From Mycolicibacterium fluoranthenivorans (GTDB lineage Bacteria > Actinomycetota > Actinomycetes > Mycobacteriales > Mycobacteriaceae): a stretch of DNA of 64,000 bases. Shown piece after piece: positions 8,194 to 16,369 of this stretch. The stretch is from positions 62,001 to 126,000 of the forward strand of contig NZ_JAANOW010000003.1 in assembly GCF_011758805.1 (NCBI RefSeq), written 5' to 3'. Position numbers and translations under genes: made by a program. Numbering within the stretch: the first letter of the stretch is position 1; each line of letters starts with the position of its first letter. A model generated the notes under the pieces. It saw only the letters and a program-made list of their open reading frames with translations, had not been told where the DNA came from and did not search any database.

Positions 8194-9663
8194 CTAGGTC
8201 GCGAGGGTCGCGATGAGCTTGGTTTCCAGATATTCCTCGAAGCCGGCCACGCCCATCTCGCGGCCGATTCCGGACTGCTTGTAGCCACCGAATGGAGCAT
8301 CGGCCGAATACCAGACGCCGCCGTTGACATTGACCGTGCCGACGCGCAGCCGCGAGGCGACCGCCTGCGCACGAGCGTCGTCACCGGAGAACACCGTGCC
8401 CGACAGGCCGTAGGGCGAATCGTTGGCGATGCGTACCGCATCGTCATCACCGTCGTGGGCGATGACCGTCAGTACCGGGCCGAAGATCTCTTCGCGGGAT
8501 ACCCGGGCCGAATTGTCCAGGCCGGCAATGACGGTCGGCTCGATGAAGTAACCGGTGTCCAGGTCCGCCGGCCGTCCGCCGCCACAGGCGAACCGGCCAC
8601 CCTCGGCGATCGCCGAGTCCAGATAGCCCTGGATACGATCGCGCTGCCGGGCCGAGATCACCGGGCCACAGACGGTGCGTTTGCTGTTCGGATCGCCCGG
8701 CTTGATACCGCCGAGGGTCGCCGCCGCCGCCTCGACGGCGGCGTCGTACTGGGCCCGCGGCACGACCAGCCGGGTGGTGATCGCGCAGCCCTGTCCGGCG
8801 TGCATGGCAACGGTGAAGGCCGCCATCGCGCACGCGCCGCCCAGGTCCGCGTCGTCGAGCACCAGGAACGCCGACTTGCCGCCGAGTTCGAGGAACACCT
8901 TCTTGATGGTGACCGCGGCATCGGCCATCACGGCACGTCCGGTGTTGGTCGATCCGGTGAACGAAACGATGTCCACCCGTGGGTCTTTGGACAGCAGCGC
9001 GCCGACACCGTGGTCATCGGAGGTGACGATGTTGAACACCCCGGGTGGGAAATCGGTGTGCTCGGTGACGATCTCGCCGAGCACCGCGGCGGCCCACGGG
9101 GTATCCGGGGCCGGCTTGAGGATCAGGGTGTTGCCGGCCGCCAGCGCCGGTCCCACCTTGGCGAGATTGATCTGGTGCGGGAAGTTCCAGGGAGTGATCG
9201 CACCGACGACGCCGACAGCCTCCCGGGCGACGGTGCGGTTGGTCGGGATTCCCTGTGGTGTCGCATAGCCGAGCTCGGTGCGCCACTGGTAGCTCTCCGC
9301 GGTGTCGGCGCAGAACGCCAGGTCATCGATCGGCCCTTCCAGCTGGGCACCCGAGGTCAGCATGCGCGGCGCACCCACCTCGGCGATCGTCAGTTCCCGC
9401 AGTTCTTCTACGTTCGCCTGCAGAGCCTCGCGCAATTGGCGCAGGCAACGCACGCGCAGCTCGGTGTTGGTGGACCAATCGCTGTCGTCGAAGGCCGCCC
9501 GGGCTGCCCCGATCGCGGCCGACATATCCGCGTGATCAGCGTTCGCCGCCACCCCGAGAACTTCCTCGGTGGCGGGGTTGACGGTCTCGAACGTGCCCGC
9601 ACTTCCGGTGACCAGCTTGCCGTCGATGAGCAATCGGCTCTCGCGGTCGGCGATCAGCGACAT
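8194..9663 (-). CDS. aldA: NAD-dependent aldehyde dehydrogenase
   Basis: 489 residues, the same length as Rv0768 AldA. Oxidises an aldehyde to the carboxylic acid. Catalytic residues visible: Asn160 in TPWNFP, Glu259 in FLELGGK, Cys293 in AGQGCAITTR, and the NAD loop FTGSTNTG (~235-242). The start MSLIADRES at 9663 is chosen because the longer frame to 9732 crosses the operator at 9713. First gene of a five-gene leftward operon divergent from the tetR-cyp123-cyp51 operon; both share the 202-bp control region. Confidence 0.94.
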   Translation of the reverse strand: MSLIADRESRLLIDGKLVTGSAGTFETVNPATEEVLGVAANADHADMSAAIGAARAAFDDSDWSTNTELRVRCLRQLREALQANVEELRELTIAEVGAPRMLTSGAQLEGPIDDLAFCADTAESYQWRTELGYATPQGIPTNRTVAREAVGVVGAITPWNFPHQINLAKVGPALAAGNTLILKPAPDTPWAAAVLGEIVTEHTDFPPGVFNIVTSDDHGVGALLSKDPRVDIVSFTGSTNTGRAVMADAAVTIKKVFLELGGKSAFLVLDDADLGGACAMAAFTVAMHAGQGCAITTRLVVPRAQYDAAVEAAAATLGGIKPGDPNSKRTVCGPVISARQRDRIQGYLDSAIAEGGRFACGGGRPADLDTGYFIEPTVIAGLDNSARVSREEIFGPVLTVIAHDGDDDAVRIANDSPYGLSGTVFSGDDARAQAVASRLRVGTVNVNGGVWYSADAPFGGYKQSGIGREMGVAGFEEYLETKLIATLAT

Positions 9664-9712
9664 CCGCACTCTCCCCTTACATCCATCCAGCCATCCCAGC
9701 CGGTTCGTTCCT

Positions 9713-9724
9713 GGACAACTGTCC
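9713..9724. promoter_or_regulatory. Operator copy 1: GGACA-AC-TGTCC
   Basis: Perfect 5-base inverted repeat with a 2-base centre, 50 bases before the aldA start. The same GGACA-N2-TGTCC recurs at 9860-9871. Two copies in one divergent promoter next to a TetR gene make it the probable binding site of that TetR protein. Confidence 0.7.
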
Positions 9725-9853
9725 GGCAACACTCCTTCGAACCATAACCGCAGCCCAGTCGCAGTGGCAAGACCGGATTACTTCCACATCGCGAATAGCA
9801 CTATTTTCCTGCACCTTTGACTCTGAGACTTGCCGCAGACCGGCAATATCCGA

Positions 9854-9859
9854 TAACTT
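9854..9859 (+). promoter_or_regulatory. -10 element of the tetR gene at 9866
   Basis: TAACTT with six bases to the GTG start, leaderless geometry. Operator copy 2 begins at the next base, so a bound repressor would cover the transcription start. Confidence 0.5.
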
Positions 9860-9871
9860 GGACATGTGTCC
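9860..9871. promoter_or_regulatory. Operator copy 2: GGACA-TG-TGTCC over the tetR start
   Basis: Perfect inverted repeat, extended to TGGACA/TGTCCA, covering the GTG start codon at 9866 and the predicted leaderless transcription start. Its centre is 147 bases from that of copy 1, about 14 helical turns. Position fits autorepression. Confidence 0.7.
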
Positions 9872-10462
9872 AGCGATGCCGTGGTAGCCGCCACAAGCGA
9901 AACAGCGGAGACGCCGCGTAACCGCCGCCAGGAGGAGACCTTCCGCAAGGTCCTGACTGCCGGGATGGAGATGCTGCGCGAGTCGTCCTACTCGGATCTG
10001 ACGGTGCGTGCCGTCGCCGCCCGCGCCAAGGTCGCCCCGGCCACGGCCTACACCTACTTCTCGTCGAAGAACCATCTGATCGCCGAGGTCTACCTCGACC
10101 TCGTCAAGCAGGTGCCCTATTTCACCGACGTCAACGACAGCCTGACCAGCCGGGTACAACAGGCGCTGCGCAGTCTGGCCCTGGTGGTCGCCGACGAACC
10201 CGAGGTCGCCGCGGCGTGCACCGCGGCCCTGCTGACCGGTGGCGACCCCACAGTACGCAAAGTGCGTGATCGGATCGGCTCCGAGATCCACCGGCGTATC
10301 CGGTCGGCCGTCGGACCGGAAGCAGACCCCCGCGTCGTCTCCGCCCTCGAGATGACGTACTTCGGCGCGTTGGTCAATGCCGGCAGCGGCGCCTTCACCT
10401 ACCACCAGATCGCCGATCGCCTGAGCTATGTGGTCGGCCTCCTCCTCGGAGATGACACATGA
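9866..10462 (+). CDS. TetR-family regulator of the CYP51/aldA divergon
   Basis: 198 residues from GTG. Helix-turn-helix at ~25-70: FRKVLTAGMEMLRESSYSDL and VRAVAARAKVAPATAYTYF. Equivalent in position to Rv0767c. It overlaps the cyp123 start by four bases (ATGA), so it is the first gene of the P450 operon. The paired GGACA-N2-TGTCC sites flanking the divergent promoters indicate it regulates itself, the P450 operon and aldA; effector unknown, perhaps a sterol or aldehyde intermediate (inference). Confidence 0.9.
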   Translation: MSSDAVVAATSETAETPRNRRQEETFRKVLTAGMEMLRESSYSDLTVRAVAARAKVAPATAYTYFSSKNHLIAEVYLDLVKQVPYFTDVNDSLTSRVQQALRSLALVVADEPEVAAACTAALLTGGDPTVRKVRDRIGSEIHRRIRSAVGPEADPRVVSALEMTYFGALVNAGSGAFTYHQIADRLSYVVGLLLGDDT

Positions 10463-11661
10463 GCCTCAACACCGTCGAGCCGATCCTCGACCCCTACGAT
10501 TACGACTTCCACGAGGACCCGTACCCGTATTACAAGCGGTTGCGCGATGAAGCCCCGCTGTACCACAACGAACAACGCAACTTCTGGGCGCTGTCGCGGC
10601 ACAGCGACGTGCTGGCGGGTTTTCGCAACAGCGTCACCCTGTCCAACCGCCATGGCGTGTCCCTGGATCCGATCTCACGCAATGAGGAAGCCCACCGCGT
10701 GATGTCCTTTCTGGCACTTGACGATCCCGGGCATCTCCGGCTGCGCACGCTGGTGTCCAAAGGCTTCACGCCGCGGCGCATCCGCGAACTGGAGGGCCGG
10801 GTCACCGAGATCGCCCACCAGCATCTGGACGCTGCGCTGCAGAGCACCACATTCGACTATGTCGACGATTTCGCGGGCAAGTTGCCGATGGACGTCATCT
10901 CCGAGCTGATGGGAGTGCCGGACGAGGACCGGGTGCGGATCCGCGCGCTCGCCGACGGCGTGATGCACCGGGAGGACGGGATGCCGGATGTACCCGCTTC
11001 AGCCATCGAGGCCTCCGGCGAACTGCTGGTCTACTACGCCGACATGGTCAAGCAGCGCCGCAAGAACATCTCCGACGATCTGACCTCGGCACTGGTCGAG
11101 GCCGAGATCGACGGCGACCGGCTCACCGATGACGAGATCATGGCGTTTCTGTTCCTCATGGTGGTTGCCGGTAACGAGACGACCACCAAATTGCTTGCCA
11201 ATGCCGCATATTGGGGTGCCAAGTTCCCCGACCAACTGGCCCCGGTGTTCGACAACCACGACCTGGTCACCCCGTGGGTCGAAGAGACACTGCGCTATGA
11301 CGCCTCCAGCCAGATCCTGGCCCGTCTGGTCAGCGAGGACCTCACCTTCTACGACACCACCGTTCCGGCGGGCGATGTGCTGGTCCTGCTGATCGGCTCC
11401 GCCAACCGCGACGAACGCGTCTTCGAGAACCCCGACGAATACCGCATCGACCGTGAGATCGGTCCGAAGCTGGTGAGTTTCGGCAGCGGCGCCCACTTCT
11501 GCCTCGGCGCACACCTGGCGCGCATGGAGGCCCGGGTGGCACTGACCGAGTTGTTCAAGCGAATCCGTGGGTACGAGGTGGACGAGGCCAACGCCGTCCG
11601 CGTCCACTCCAGCAGCGTCCGCGGATTCGCTCACCTACCCATGACCGTCCAGCCCCGCTGA
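10459..11661 (+). CDS. cyp123: Cytochrome P450 CYP123
   Basis: 400 residues. P450 signatures: AGNETT (237-242), ExxR ETLR (276-279), haem loop FGSGAHFCLG with Cys348. Length and gene order (TetR, P450, SDR, CYP51, ferredoxin) match Rv0766c. Substrate is not established; electron supply is likely from the ferredoxin at 13899. Soluble bacterial type with no membrane anchor. Start ATG lies within the tetR stop (4-base overlap), so translation is coupled. Confidence 0.93.
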   Translation: MSLNTVEPILDPYDYDFHEDPYPYYKRLRDEAPLYHNEQRNFWALSRHSDVLAGFRNSVTLSNRHGVSLDPISRNEEAHRVMSFLALDDPGHLRLRTLVSKGFTPRRIRELEGRVTEIAHQHLDAALQSTTFDYVDDFAGKLPMDVISELMGVPDEDRVRIRALADGVMHREDGMPDVPASAIEASGELLVYYADMVKQRRKNISDDLTSALVEAEIDGDRLTDDEIMAFLFLMVVAGNETTTKLLANAAYWGAKFPDQLAPVFDNHDLVTPWVEETLRYDASSQILARLVSEDLTFYDTTVPAGDVLVLLIGSANRDERVFENPDEYRIDREIGPKLVSFGSGAHFCLGAHLARMEARVALTELFKRIRGYEVDEANAVRVHSSSVRGFAHLPMTVQPR

Positions 11662-11673
11662 AAGGCCCGCTGA

Positions 11674-12537
11674 ATGCCTCGTTTCGATCCCCTGCCCGCC
11701 CGTCGTCCGGCACTGGTCGCCGGCGCCTCCTCCGGTATCGGCGAGGCGACCGCGATCAGGCTCGCCCGCAACGGTTTTCCGGTGGCACTCGGTGCCCGCC
11801 GAGTGGAGAAGCTCGACGAGATCGTCGGCAAGATCCGCGCCGACGGCGGCGAGGCCATCGCCGTGCACCTCGATGTCACCGACCCGGATTCGGTGAAGGC
11901 CGCCGTCGAGCAGACCACCTCCGACCTCGGCGAGATCGAGGTGCTGGTGGCCGGCGCCGGCGACACCTACTTCGGCAAGCTCGACTCGATCAGCACCGAA
12001 CAGTTCGAGTCCCAGATCCAGATTCACCTGGTCGGCGCCAACCGGCTCGCCACCGCGGTGCTGCCCGGCATGATCGAACGCCGGCGCGGTGACCTCATCT
12101 TCGTCGGATCCGATGTGGCACTGCGTCAGCGGCCGCACATGGGTGCCTACGGGGCCGCCAAGGCCGCCCTGGTCGCGATGGTGACCAACTACCAGATGGA
12201 GCTGGAAGGCACGGGCGTGCGCGCCTCGATCGTGCATCCCGGACCGACCAAGACGTCGATGGGCTGGAGCCTGCCCGCCGAGTTGATCGGACCCGCGCTG
12301 GAGGACTGGGCCAAGTGGGGTCAGGCGCGTCACGACTATTTCCTGCGCGCAGACGATCTCGCGCGGGCCATCACGTTCGTCGCCGAGACGCCGCGCGGCG
12401 GCTTCATCGCGAACATGGAACTCCAGCCCGAGGCTCCGCTGGCCGACGTCAAGGACCGCCAGAAGCTCGCGCTCGGTGAAGAAGGGATGCCTGCTTCGGC
12501 GGGCGGGAGCGAAGCGACAGGGGGTTCAGCACTGTGA
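11674..12537 (+). CDS. Short-chain dehydrogenase/reductase in the cyp51 operon
   Basis: 287 residues. Cofactor loop AGASSGIG (~17-24), NAG replaced by VAGAG, catalytic Ser in VGSDVALRQ and YGAAK. C-terminal ~30 residues are a Gly/Ser/Glu-rich tail beyond the usual SDR length. Equivalent to Rv0765c. Lies 12 bases after cyp123 and overlaps cyp51 by four bases. Likely acts on a hydroxyl or ketone produced by one of the flanking P450s (inference). Confidence 0.92.
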   Translation: MPRFDPLPARRPALVAGASSGIGEATAIRLARNGFPVALGARRVEKLDEIVGKIRADGGEAIAVHLDVTDPDSVKAAVEQTTSDLGEIEVLVAGAGDTYFGKLDSISTEQFESQIQIHLVGANRLATAVLPGMIERRRGDLIFVGSDVALRQRPHMGAYGAAKAALVAMVTNYQMELEGTGVRASIVHPGPTKTSMGWSLPAELIGPALEDWAKWGQARHDYFLRADDLARAITFVAETPRGGFIANMELQPEAPLADVKDRQKLALGEEGMPASAGGSEATGGSAL

Positions 12538-13892
12538 GTGATCTCAAAGAGGTGGAACGCGTTTCCGGTGGCGAGGAGGAGCACGGCCACCTGGAGGAGT
12601 TCCGCACCGACCCCATCGGGCTGATGTGGCGGATCCGCGAGGAGTGCGGTGACGCCGGCTGGTTCCAGCTTGCCGACAAGCAGGTGGTGCTGCTGTCCGG
12701 CGCGGAAGCTAATGAGTTCTTCTTCCGGTCCACCGACAGCGAGCTCAATCAGGCCGAGGCCTACCCGTTCATGACGCCGATCTTCGGCGAGGGTGTGGTG
12801 TTCGATGCCGACCCAGAGCGCCGGGCCGAGATGCTGCACAACACCGCCCTGCGCGGTGAGCAGATGAAGGGCCACGCGGCCACCATCGAGAACGAAGTCC
12901 GCAAGATGATCCAAGGATGGGGCGAGAGCGGCGAGATAGATCTCCTGGAGTTCTTCGCCGAGCTGACCATCTACACCTCGACGGCCTGCCTGATCGGCCA
13001 GAAGTTCCGCAACCAGCTGGACTCGCGGTTCGCGAACTATTACCACCTGCTCGAGCGCGGTACCGATCCGCTCTGCTATGTCGACCCCTACCTGCCTATC
13101 GAGAGCTTCCGCATTCGCGACGAGGCCCGCGCCAGCCTGGTGGAGTTGGTGCAGGAGGTCATGAACGGCCGAATCGCGAACCCGCCTACCGACAAGAGCG
13201 ATCGCGATCTGCTGGACGTGCTGGTCTCGATCAAGGATGAGGACGGCAATCCGCGCTTCACCGCCAATGAGGTCACCGGGATGTTCATCTCGTTGATGTT
13301 CGCCGGGCACCACACCAGCTCGGGCACGTCGAGCTGGACGCTGATCGAGCTGCTGCGCAACCCCGACTTCTACACCAAGGTCCAGAACGAGCTCGACGAG
13401 CTGTATGCCGACGGCCAGGAGGTGAGTTTCCATGCGCTGCGCCAGATTCCGAACATCGACAACGCGCTCAAGGAGACCCTGCGCCTGCATCCGCCGCTGA
13501 TCATCCTGATGCGGGTCGCCCAGGACGAGTTCGAGGTCGCGGGACACCCGATCCACAAGGGCCAGATGGTGGCCGCCTCGCCGGCGATCTCCAATCGCAT
13601 CCCCGAGGACTTCCCCAACCCGGATGCCTTCGACCCGGACCGCTACAACAAGCCGCGCCAGGAAGACCTGATCAACCGGTGGACCTGGATCCCCTTCGGT
13701 GCCGGCCGGCACCGGTGCGTGGGTGCGGCGTTCGCGCAGATGCAGATCAAGGCGATCTTCTCGGTGCTGTTGCGCGAGTACGAGTTCGAGATGGCGCAGC
13801 CTCCGGAGAGCTACCGCAACGACCACTCCAAGATGGTGGTGCAGCTGGCCCGGCCGGCGAAGGTGCGCTACCGCAAGCGCGTCAAGGAGTAG
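12534..13892 (+). CDS. cyp51: Sterol 14-alpha-demethylase CYP51
   Basis: 452 residues. Removes the 14-alpha-methyl of lanosterol-type sterols in three oxidative steps. Seen: the CYP51 I-helix FAGHHTSSGT (256-265), ETLR ExxR (314-317), haem loop FGAGRHRCVG with Cys395, and an extended N-terminus typical of the mycobacterial enzyme (Rv0764c, 451 residues). The GTG start overlaps the SDR stop (GTGA). The ferredoxin follows after six bases, as in M. tuberculosis, where it is the redox partner. The biological substrate in mycobacteria is unresolved. Confidence 0.97.
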   Translation: MSDLKEVERVSGGEEEHGHLEEFRTDPIGLMWRIREECGDAGWFQLADKQVVLLSGAEANEFFFRSTDSELNQAEAYPFMTPIFGEGVVFDADPERRAEMLHNTALRGEQMKGHAATIENEVRKMIQGWGESGEIDLLEFFAELTIYTSTACLIGQKFRNQLDSRFANYYHLLERGTDPLCYVDPYLPIESFRIRDEARASLVELVQEVMNGRIANPPTDKSDRDLLDVLVSIKDEDGNPRFTANEVTGMFISLMFAGHHTSSGTSSWTLIELLRNPDFYTKVQNELDELYADGQEVSFHALRQIPNIDNALKETLRLHPPLIILMRVAQDEFEVAGHPIHKGQMVAASPAISNRIPEDFPNPDAFDPDRYNKPRQEDLINRWTWIPFGAGRHRCVGAAFAQMQIKAIFSVLLREYEFEMAQPPESYRNDHSKMVVQLARPAKVRYRKRVKE

Positions 13893-14105
<213 letters not shown>

Positions 14106-14117
14106 GAGACAACGACA

Positions 14118-14657
14118 ATGGCGTCACGTGAACAACTAGAGGACTGGACCGAGCGCTGGCTCAAGGCGAACCAGGACGCCGAGCAGGCCGGCGACTGGAA
14201 ACCGTTGGCGGACTTCTATACCGAGGACGCCACCTACGGCTGGAACATCGGCCCCAAAGAAGACGTCATGTGCATCGGCCGGGACGAGATCCGCGATGTC
14301 GCGCTCGGTCTGGAGATGGAAGGCCTGGAGAACTGGGTCTACGAGTACCAGAAGGTGCTCATCGACGAGAAGCAGAACGAGATCGTCGGCTTCTGGAAGC
14401 AGATCGCCAACAAGTCCGACGGCAGCACCGACGAGATCTACGGCATCGGCGGCAGCTGGTTCCGGCTCAACGACCAGCTGCTCATCGAATGGCAGCGCGA
14501 CTTCTTCGACTTCGGGCACGTGCAGAAGGCGTTCATGGACCTGATCACCTCGGGTGATCTCACCCCGACCATGCAGAAGCGCATCGAGCGCTCGCTGGCC
14601 GGCGAGAAGTTGCCCGGCTACTACCCCCTCGGCGAGGCGCCCGTTCCGCTCTGGTGA
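14118..14657 (+). CDS. NTF2-fold (SnoaL-like) protein
   Basis: 179 residues, starting with TERWLKANQDAEQAGDWKPL and DFYTEDATYGWNIGPK, the opening helix and first strand pattern of SnoaL/NTF2-fold enzymes. Equivalent to Rv0762c. Preceded by AGGAGA nine bases before ATG. Last gene of the cyp51 transcription unit; function unknown, but the fold often houses isomerases, cyclases or hydrolases acting on hydrophobic ligands. Confidence 0.85.
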   Translation: MASREQLEDWTERWLKANQDAEQAGDWKPLADFYTEDATYGWNIGPKEDVMCIGRDEIRDVALGLEMEGLENWVYEYQKVLIDEKQNEIVGFWKQIANKSDGSTDEIYGIGGSWFRLNDQLLIEWQRDFFDFGHVQKAFMDLITSGDLTPTMQKRIERSLAGEKLPGYYPLGEAPVPLW

Positions 14658-14664
14658 ATCACCA

Positions 14665-14680
14665 CCAAGCAGTTGCTTGG
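14665..14680. promoter_or_regulatory. Palindrome CCAAGCA-GT-TGCTTGG upstream of adhB
   Basis: Perfect 7-base arms with a 2-base centre, seven bases after the NTF2-fold gene stop and 69 bases before adhB. No T-run follows, so an operator is more likely than a terminator. Binder unknown. Confidence 0.45.
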
Positions 14681-14699
14681 GGGCAGTGTGATGTGGCTA

Positions 14700-14731
14700 A
14701 CTAGAGGCTCTAGTCTGGAGTTCGAGGCTCT
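14700..14731. promoter_or_regulatory. Palindrome ACTAGAG-G-CTCTAGT plus direct repeat of GAGGCTCT
   Basis: A perfect 15-base palindrome (14700-14714) contains GAGGCTCT (14704-14711), which is repeated at 14724-14731, exactly 20 bases on, i.e. the same face of the helix two turns away. A TTCGA/TCGAA inverted repeat spans the second copy. This is a compact regulatory region 18-49 bases before adhB. Confidence 0.45.
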
Positions 14732-14748
14732 CGTCGAAAGCAGGAGAT

Positions 14749-15882
14749 ATGAAGACCAAAGGCGCTCTGATCTGGGAATTCAACCAGCCGTGGTCGATCG
14801 AGGAAATCGAGATCGGTGACCCCGTCAAGGACGAGGTCAAGATCCAGATGGAAGCTTCGGGCATGTGCCATTCGGACCATCACCTGGTCACCGGCGATAT
14901 CCCGATGGCGGGATTCCCGGTGCTCGGCGGCCACGAGGGCGCCGGCATCGTCACCGAGGTCGGCCCCGGAGTCGACCACATCGCACCCGGTGACCACGTC
15001 GTGCTGTCGTTCATCCCCTCCTGCGGTGAATGTCCCGCATGTCAGGAAGGCCTGCGCAACCTGTGCGACCTGGGCGCGGGACTACTCGCCGGCACCGCGG
15101 TGTCGGACGGCACGTATCGCATCCACGCCGTCAAGAACGGCCAGCCGGTCATTCCGATGACCCTGCTGGGCACCTTCAGCCCCTACATGGTGGTGCACAA
15201 GAGCTCGGTGGTGAAGATCGACCCGTCCATCCCCTTCGAGGTCGCCTGCCTGGTCGGCTGCGGTGTGACCACCGGCTACGGCTCCGCGGTCCGCAGCGGT
15301 GACGTGCGCCCCGGTGACGATGTCGTCATCGTCGGTGTCGGCGGTGTCGGCACCGGCGCCCTGCAGGGTGCGCTCAACGCCGGCGCGCGCAACGTCTTCG
15401 CGGTGGACCCGGTTGAGTTCAAACGCGACAACGCACTCAAGTTCGGCGCGACGCACGCCTACCCCGACATCTTCAGCGCGATGGCCGGCGTCGCCGAGGT
15501 CACGCAGGGCCGGATGGCGCACAAGACCATCGTCACGGTCGGTGAGCTCAAGGGCGAGGACATCGACCACTACATGAACATCACCGCCAAGGGCGGCACC
15601 GTCGTGGCCACCGCCGTCGCGAACATGGCCAGCAACGATGTGAAGTTGAACCTGTCGATGTTGACCCTGCTGCAGAAGCGCCTACAGGGCACCATATTCG
15701 GTGGCGGCAACCCGCATCACGACATCCCGCAGCTGCTGTCGATGTACAAGGCCGGCCGGCTCAACCTCGACGACATGGTCACCCGCCAATACAAGCTGGA
15801 GCAGATCAACGACGGCTACGCCGACATGCTGGAGGGCCGCAACATCCGCGGTGTCATCCGCTACACGGACGCCGATCGCTGA
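14749..15882 (+). CDS. adhB: NDMA-dependent zinc alcohol dehydrogenase
   Basis: 377 residues. Catalytic zinc region MCHSDHH (~39-45) and GHEGAG (~64-69); structural zinc loop CGECPACQEGLRNLC; Rossmann motif VGVGGVGTGALQG (~198-210). Mycobacterial enzymes of this type (Rv0761c) carry tightly bound nicotinamide and use N,N-dimethyl-4-nitrosoaniline as artificial acceptor; the natural acceptor may be the mycofactocin system. AGGAGA precedes ATG by three bases. Own promoter region with palindromes; may be regulated separately from cyp51. Confidence 0.93.
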   Translation: MKTKGALIWEFNQPWSIEEIEIGDPVKDEVKIQMEASGMCHSDHHLVTGDIPMAGFPVLGGHEGAGIVTEVGPGVDHIAPGDHVVLSFIPSCGECPACQEGLRNLCDLGAGLLAGTAVSDGTYRIHAVKNGQPVIPMTLLGTFSPYMVVHKSSVVKIDPSIPFEVACLVGCGVTTGYGSAVRSGDVRPGDDVVIVGVGGVGTGALQGALNAGARNVFAVDPVEFKRDNALKFGATHAYPDIFSAMAGVAEVTQGRMAHKTIVTVGELKGEDIDHYMNITAKGGTVVATAVANMASNDVKLNLSMLTLLQKRLQGTIFGGGNPHHDIPQLLSMYKAGRLNLDDMVTRQYKLEQINDGYADMLEGRNIRGVIRYTDADR

Positions 15883-15886
15883 GTGT

Positions 15887-15935
15887 GATTTCGGCGCGCT
15901 TACCTGCGAGGACCGCGGGTAGGCGCGCCGAAATC
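15887..15935. terminator. Long hairpin (13-base perfect arms) after adhB
   Basis: Arms GATTTCGGCGCGC (15887-15899) and GCGCGCCGAAATC (15923-15935) with an inner TACC/GGTA pairing. It begins four bases after the adhB stop and ends 14 bases before the next start. No T-tract, as is common in high-GC actinobacteria. It may reduce readthrough or be a dispersed intergenic repeat. Confidence 0.55.
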
Positions 15936-15949
15936 GCTGAAAGGACACC

Positions 15950-16369
15950 ATGACCGAGTCACCCGTCGTCATCGCATCCGAGGCGTCCTGGCGTTGCGTG
16001 CAGTCCGGCGACCGCGAAGGCTGGCTGGCTCTGATGGCCGACGACATCCTGGTCGAGGACCCGATCGGGGAGGCGGTCACCAATCCGAGCGGCACCGGGG
16101 TGCGCGGCAAAGAAGCGCTGGCAGCGTTCTACGACACCAATATCGGGCCCAACAAGCTGACCGTCACCCGCGAGGCAACGTTCCCGTCCAGCTCGCCGGC
16201 CGAGATCGCCTACATCCTGGTGCTGCGCACCGAGTTTCCGAACGGCTTCGTCGCCAGTGTGCGCGGCGTATTCACCTACCGGGTGAATGACGCCGGCCTG
16301 ATCACCAATCTGCGCGGCTACTGGAACATGGATGCCATGGAGTTCACCGAGGCGGAGCACGCCGATTAG
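15950..16369 (+). CDS. Ketosteroid-isomerase-like NTF2-fold protein
   Basis: 139 residues, same length as Rv0760c, which has the steroid delta-5-isomerase fold and binds steroids. Features: WRCVQSGDREGWLALMADD, ILVEDPIGE with the Asp expected as general base (~residue 37), and the C-terminal sheet YWNMDAMEF. AAAGGA precedes the ATG. Its position next to steroid-type P450s and an SDR supports a role on steroid-like substrates; catalysis is not shown here. Confidence 0.85.
   Translation: MTESPVVIASEASWRCVQSGDREGWLALMADDILVEDPIGEAVTNPSGTGVRGKEALAAFYDTNIGPNKLTVTREATFPSSSPAEIAYILVLRTEFPNGFVASVRGVFTYRVNDAGLITNLRGYWNMDAMEFTEAEHAD

Noticed and set aside
7345..9747. 800-codon open frame on the plus strand
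   Set aside because: Lies antisense to the aldA and SDR genes, which have full catalytic motifs; an artefact of high GC codon bias.
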